Assembly: GCA_016926985.1 (NCBI GenBank)
Contig: JAFGNO010000004.1
Location: forward strand, 1-14,589
From: Anaerolineae bacterium
Lineage (GTDB): Bacteria; Chloroflexota; Anaerolineae; Aggregatilineales; UBA3940
Direction of reading: 5' to 3'
DNA length: 14,589 nucleotides
The notes under the pieces: model-generated
What the model saw: the letters and a program-made list of their open reading frames with translations, nothing else
What the model was told of the DNA's origin: nothing
Databases searched by the model: none
In this document: positions 14,494-14,589 of the stretch, in pieces
How positions within the stretch are numbered: position 1 is the stretch's first letter
Layout of the letters: every line of letters begins with the position of its first letter
Position numbers and translations under genes: made by a program

Positions 14494-14589
14494 AATGCAG
14501 ACCTGTTGAGTCTATAGACATCTTGACATTCGATTAAGCGACGAGCGCCAGAGCGCGAGAGTTGGCTGCCGTAGTGGGTGAGATTGGAA
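14494..14589. other. Right-hand edge, no gene assigned
   Basis: These 96 bases hold the nfuA ribosome site and presumably its promoter. One minus-strand frame is open from the edge to a TAA at about 14536-14538 and could be the end of another protein, but 17 codons are too few to judge. TCTATAGA is a short palindrome around 14510-14518. Nothing else is seen. Confidence 0.3.

Overview
The window looks like chromosomal DNA of an uncultured member of the Chloroflexota, probably Anaerolineae. That placement is inferred from moderately high GC, lipoproteins and membrane-anchored proteins with Pro/Thr linkers, a sugar-type ABC permease with two extra helices, and a B-box zinc-finger membrane protein beside nadK and recN. 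No marker gene fixes the taxonomy. No insertion sequence, phage gene, CRISPR array, tRNA or rRNA was seen.

Layout. Positions 1-3510 (minus strand) encode a carbohydrate-type ABC importer: two inner-membrane permeases, then a solute-binding lipoprotein that runs off the left edge. No ATPase is present. Positions 3670-6931 (minus) form a tight nadK > B-box membrane protein > recN operon. Positions 7095-10341 (plus) carry a likely operon of a SelW-like (Rdx) protein, a beta-propeller lipoprotein and a membrane-anchored double-PDZ protein. It converges, with a 15-bp tail overlap, on a minus-strand UMF1/Atg22-type MFS transporter (10327-12378) that has a large extracytoplasmic beta-sandwich-like insert. 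A divergent plus-strand gene (12593-13507) encodes a membrane-anchored SUMF1/FGE-fold protein without the catalytic cysteines. A strong bidirectional hairpin separates it from a minus-strand gene for a small, very basic protein and from nfuA (13900-14493).

Main finding. The Rdx gene has an in-frame TGA (7125-7127) exactly where the family has the second cysteine of CxxC, giving Y-C-A-V-U. It is preceded by a good Shine-Dalgarno and an extended -10, and followed by a small stem-loop with a G in its apical loop about 21 nt downstream, as in bacterial SECIS elements. The simplest reading is a selenoprotein that ordinary gene calling would truncate to a 61-residue fragment or lose inside the next ORF. 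The second finding is the MFS transporter, whose insert resembles the galactose-binding/CBM-like jelly rolls of secreted proteins and is carried between two extra helices.

How the genes work together: the importer genes form one uptake system of unknown substrate, and nadK/recN/B-box are co-transcribed housekeeping genes. The link between the selenoprotein and the lipoprotein/PDZ genes is only positional (overlapping reading frames) and may be translational coupling rather than shared function.
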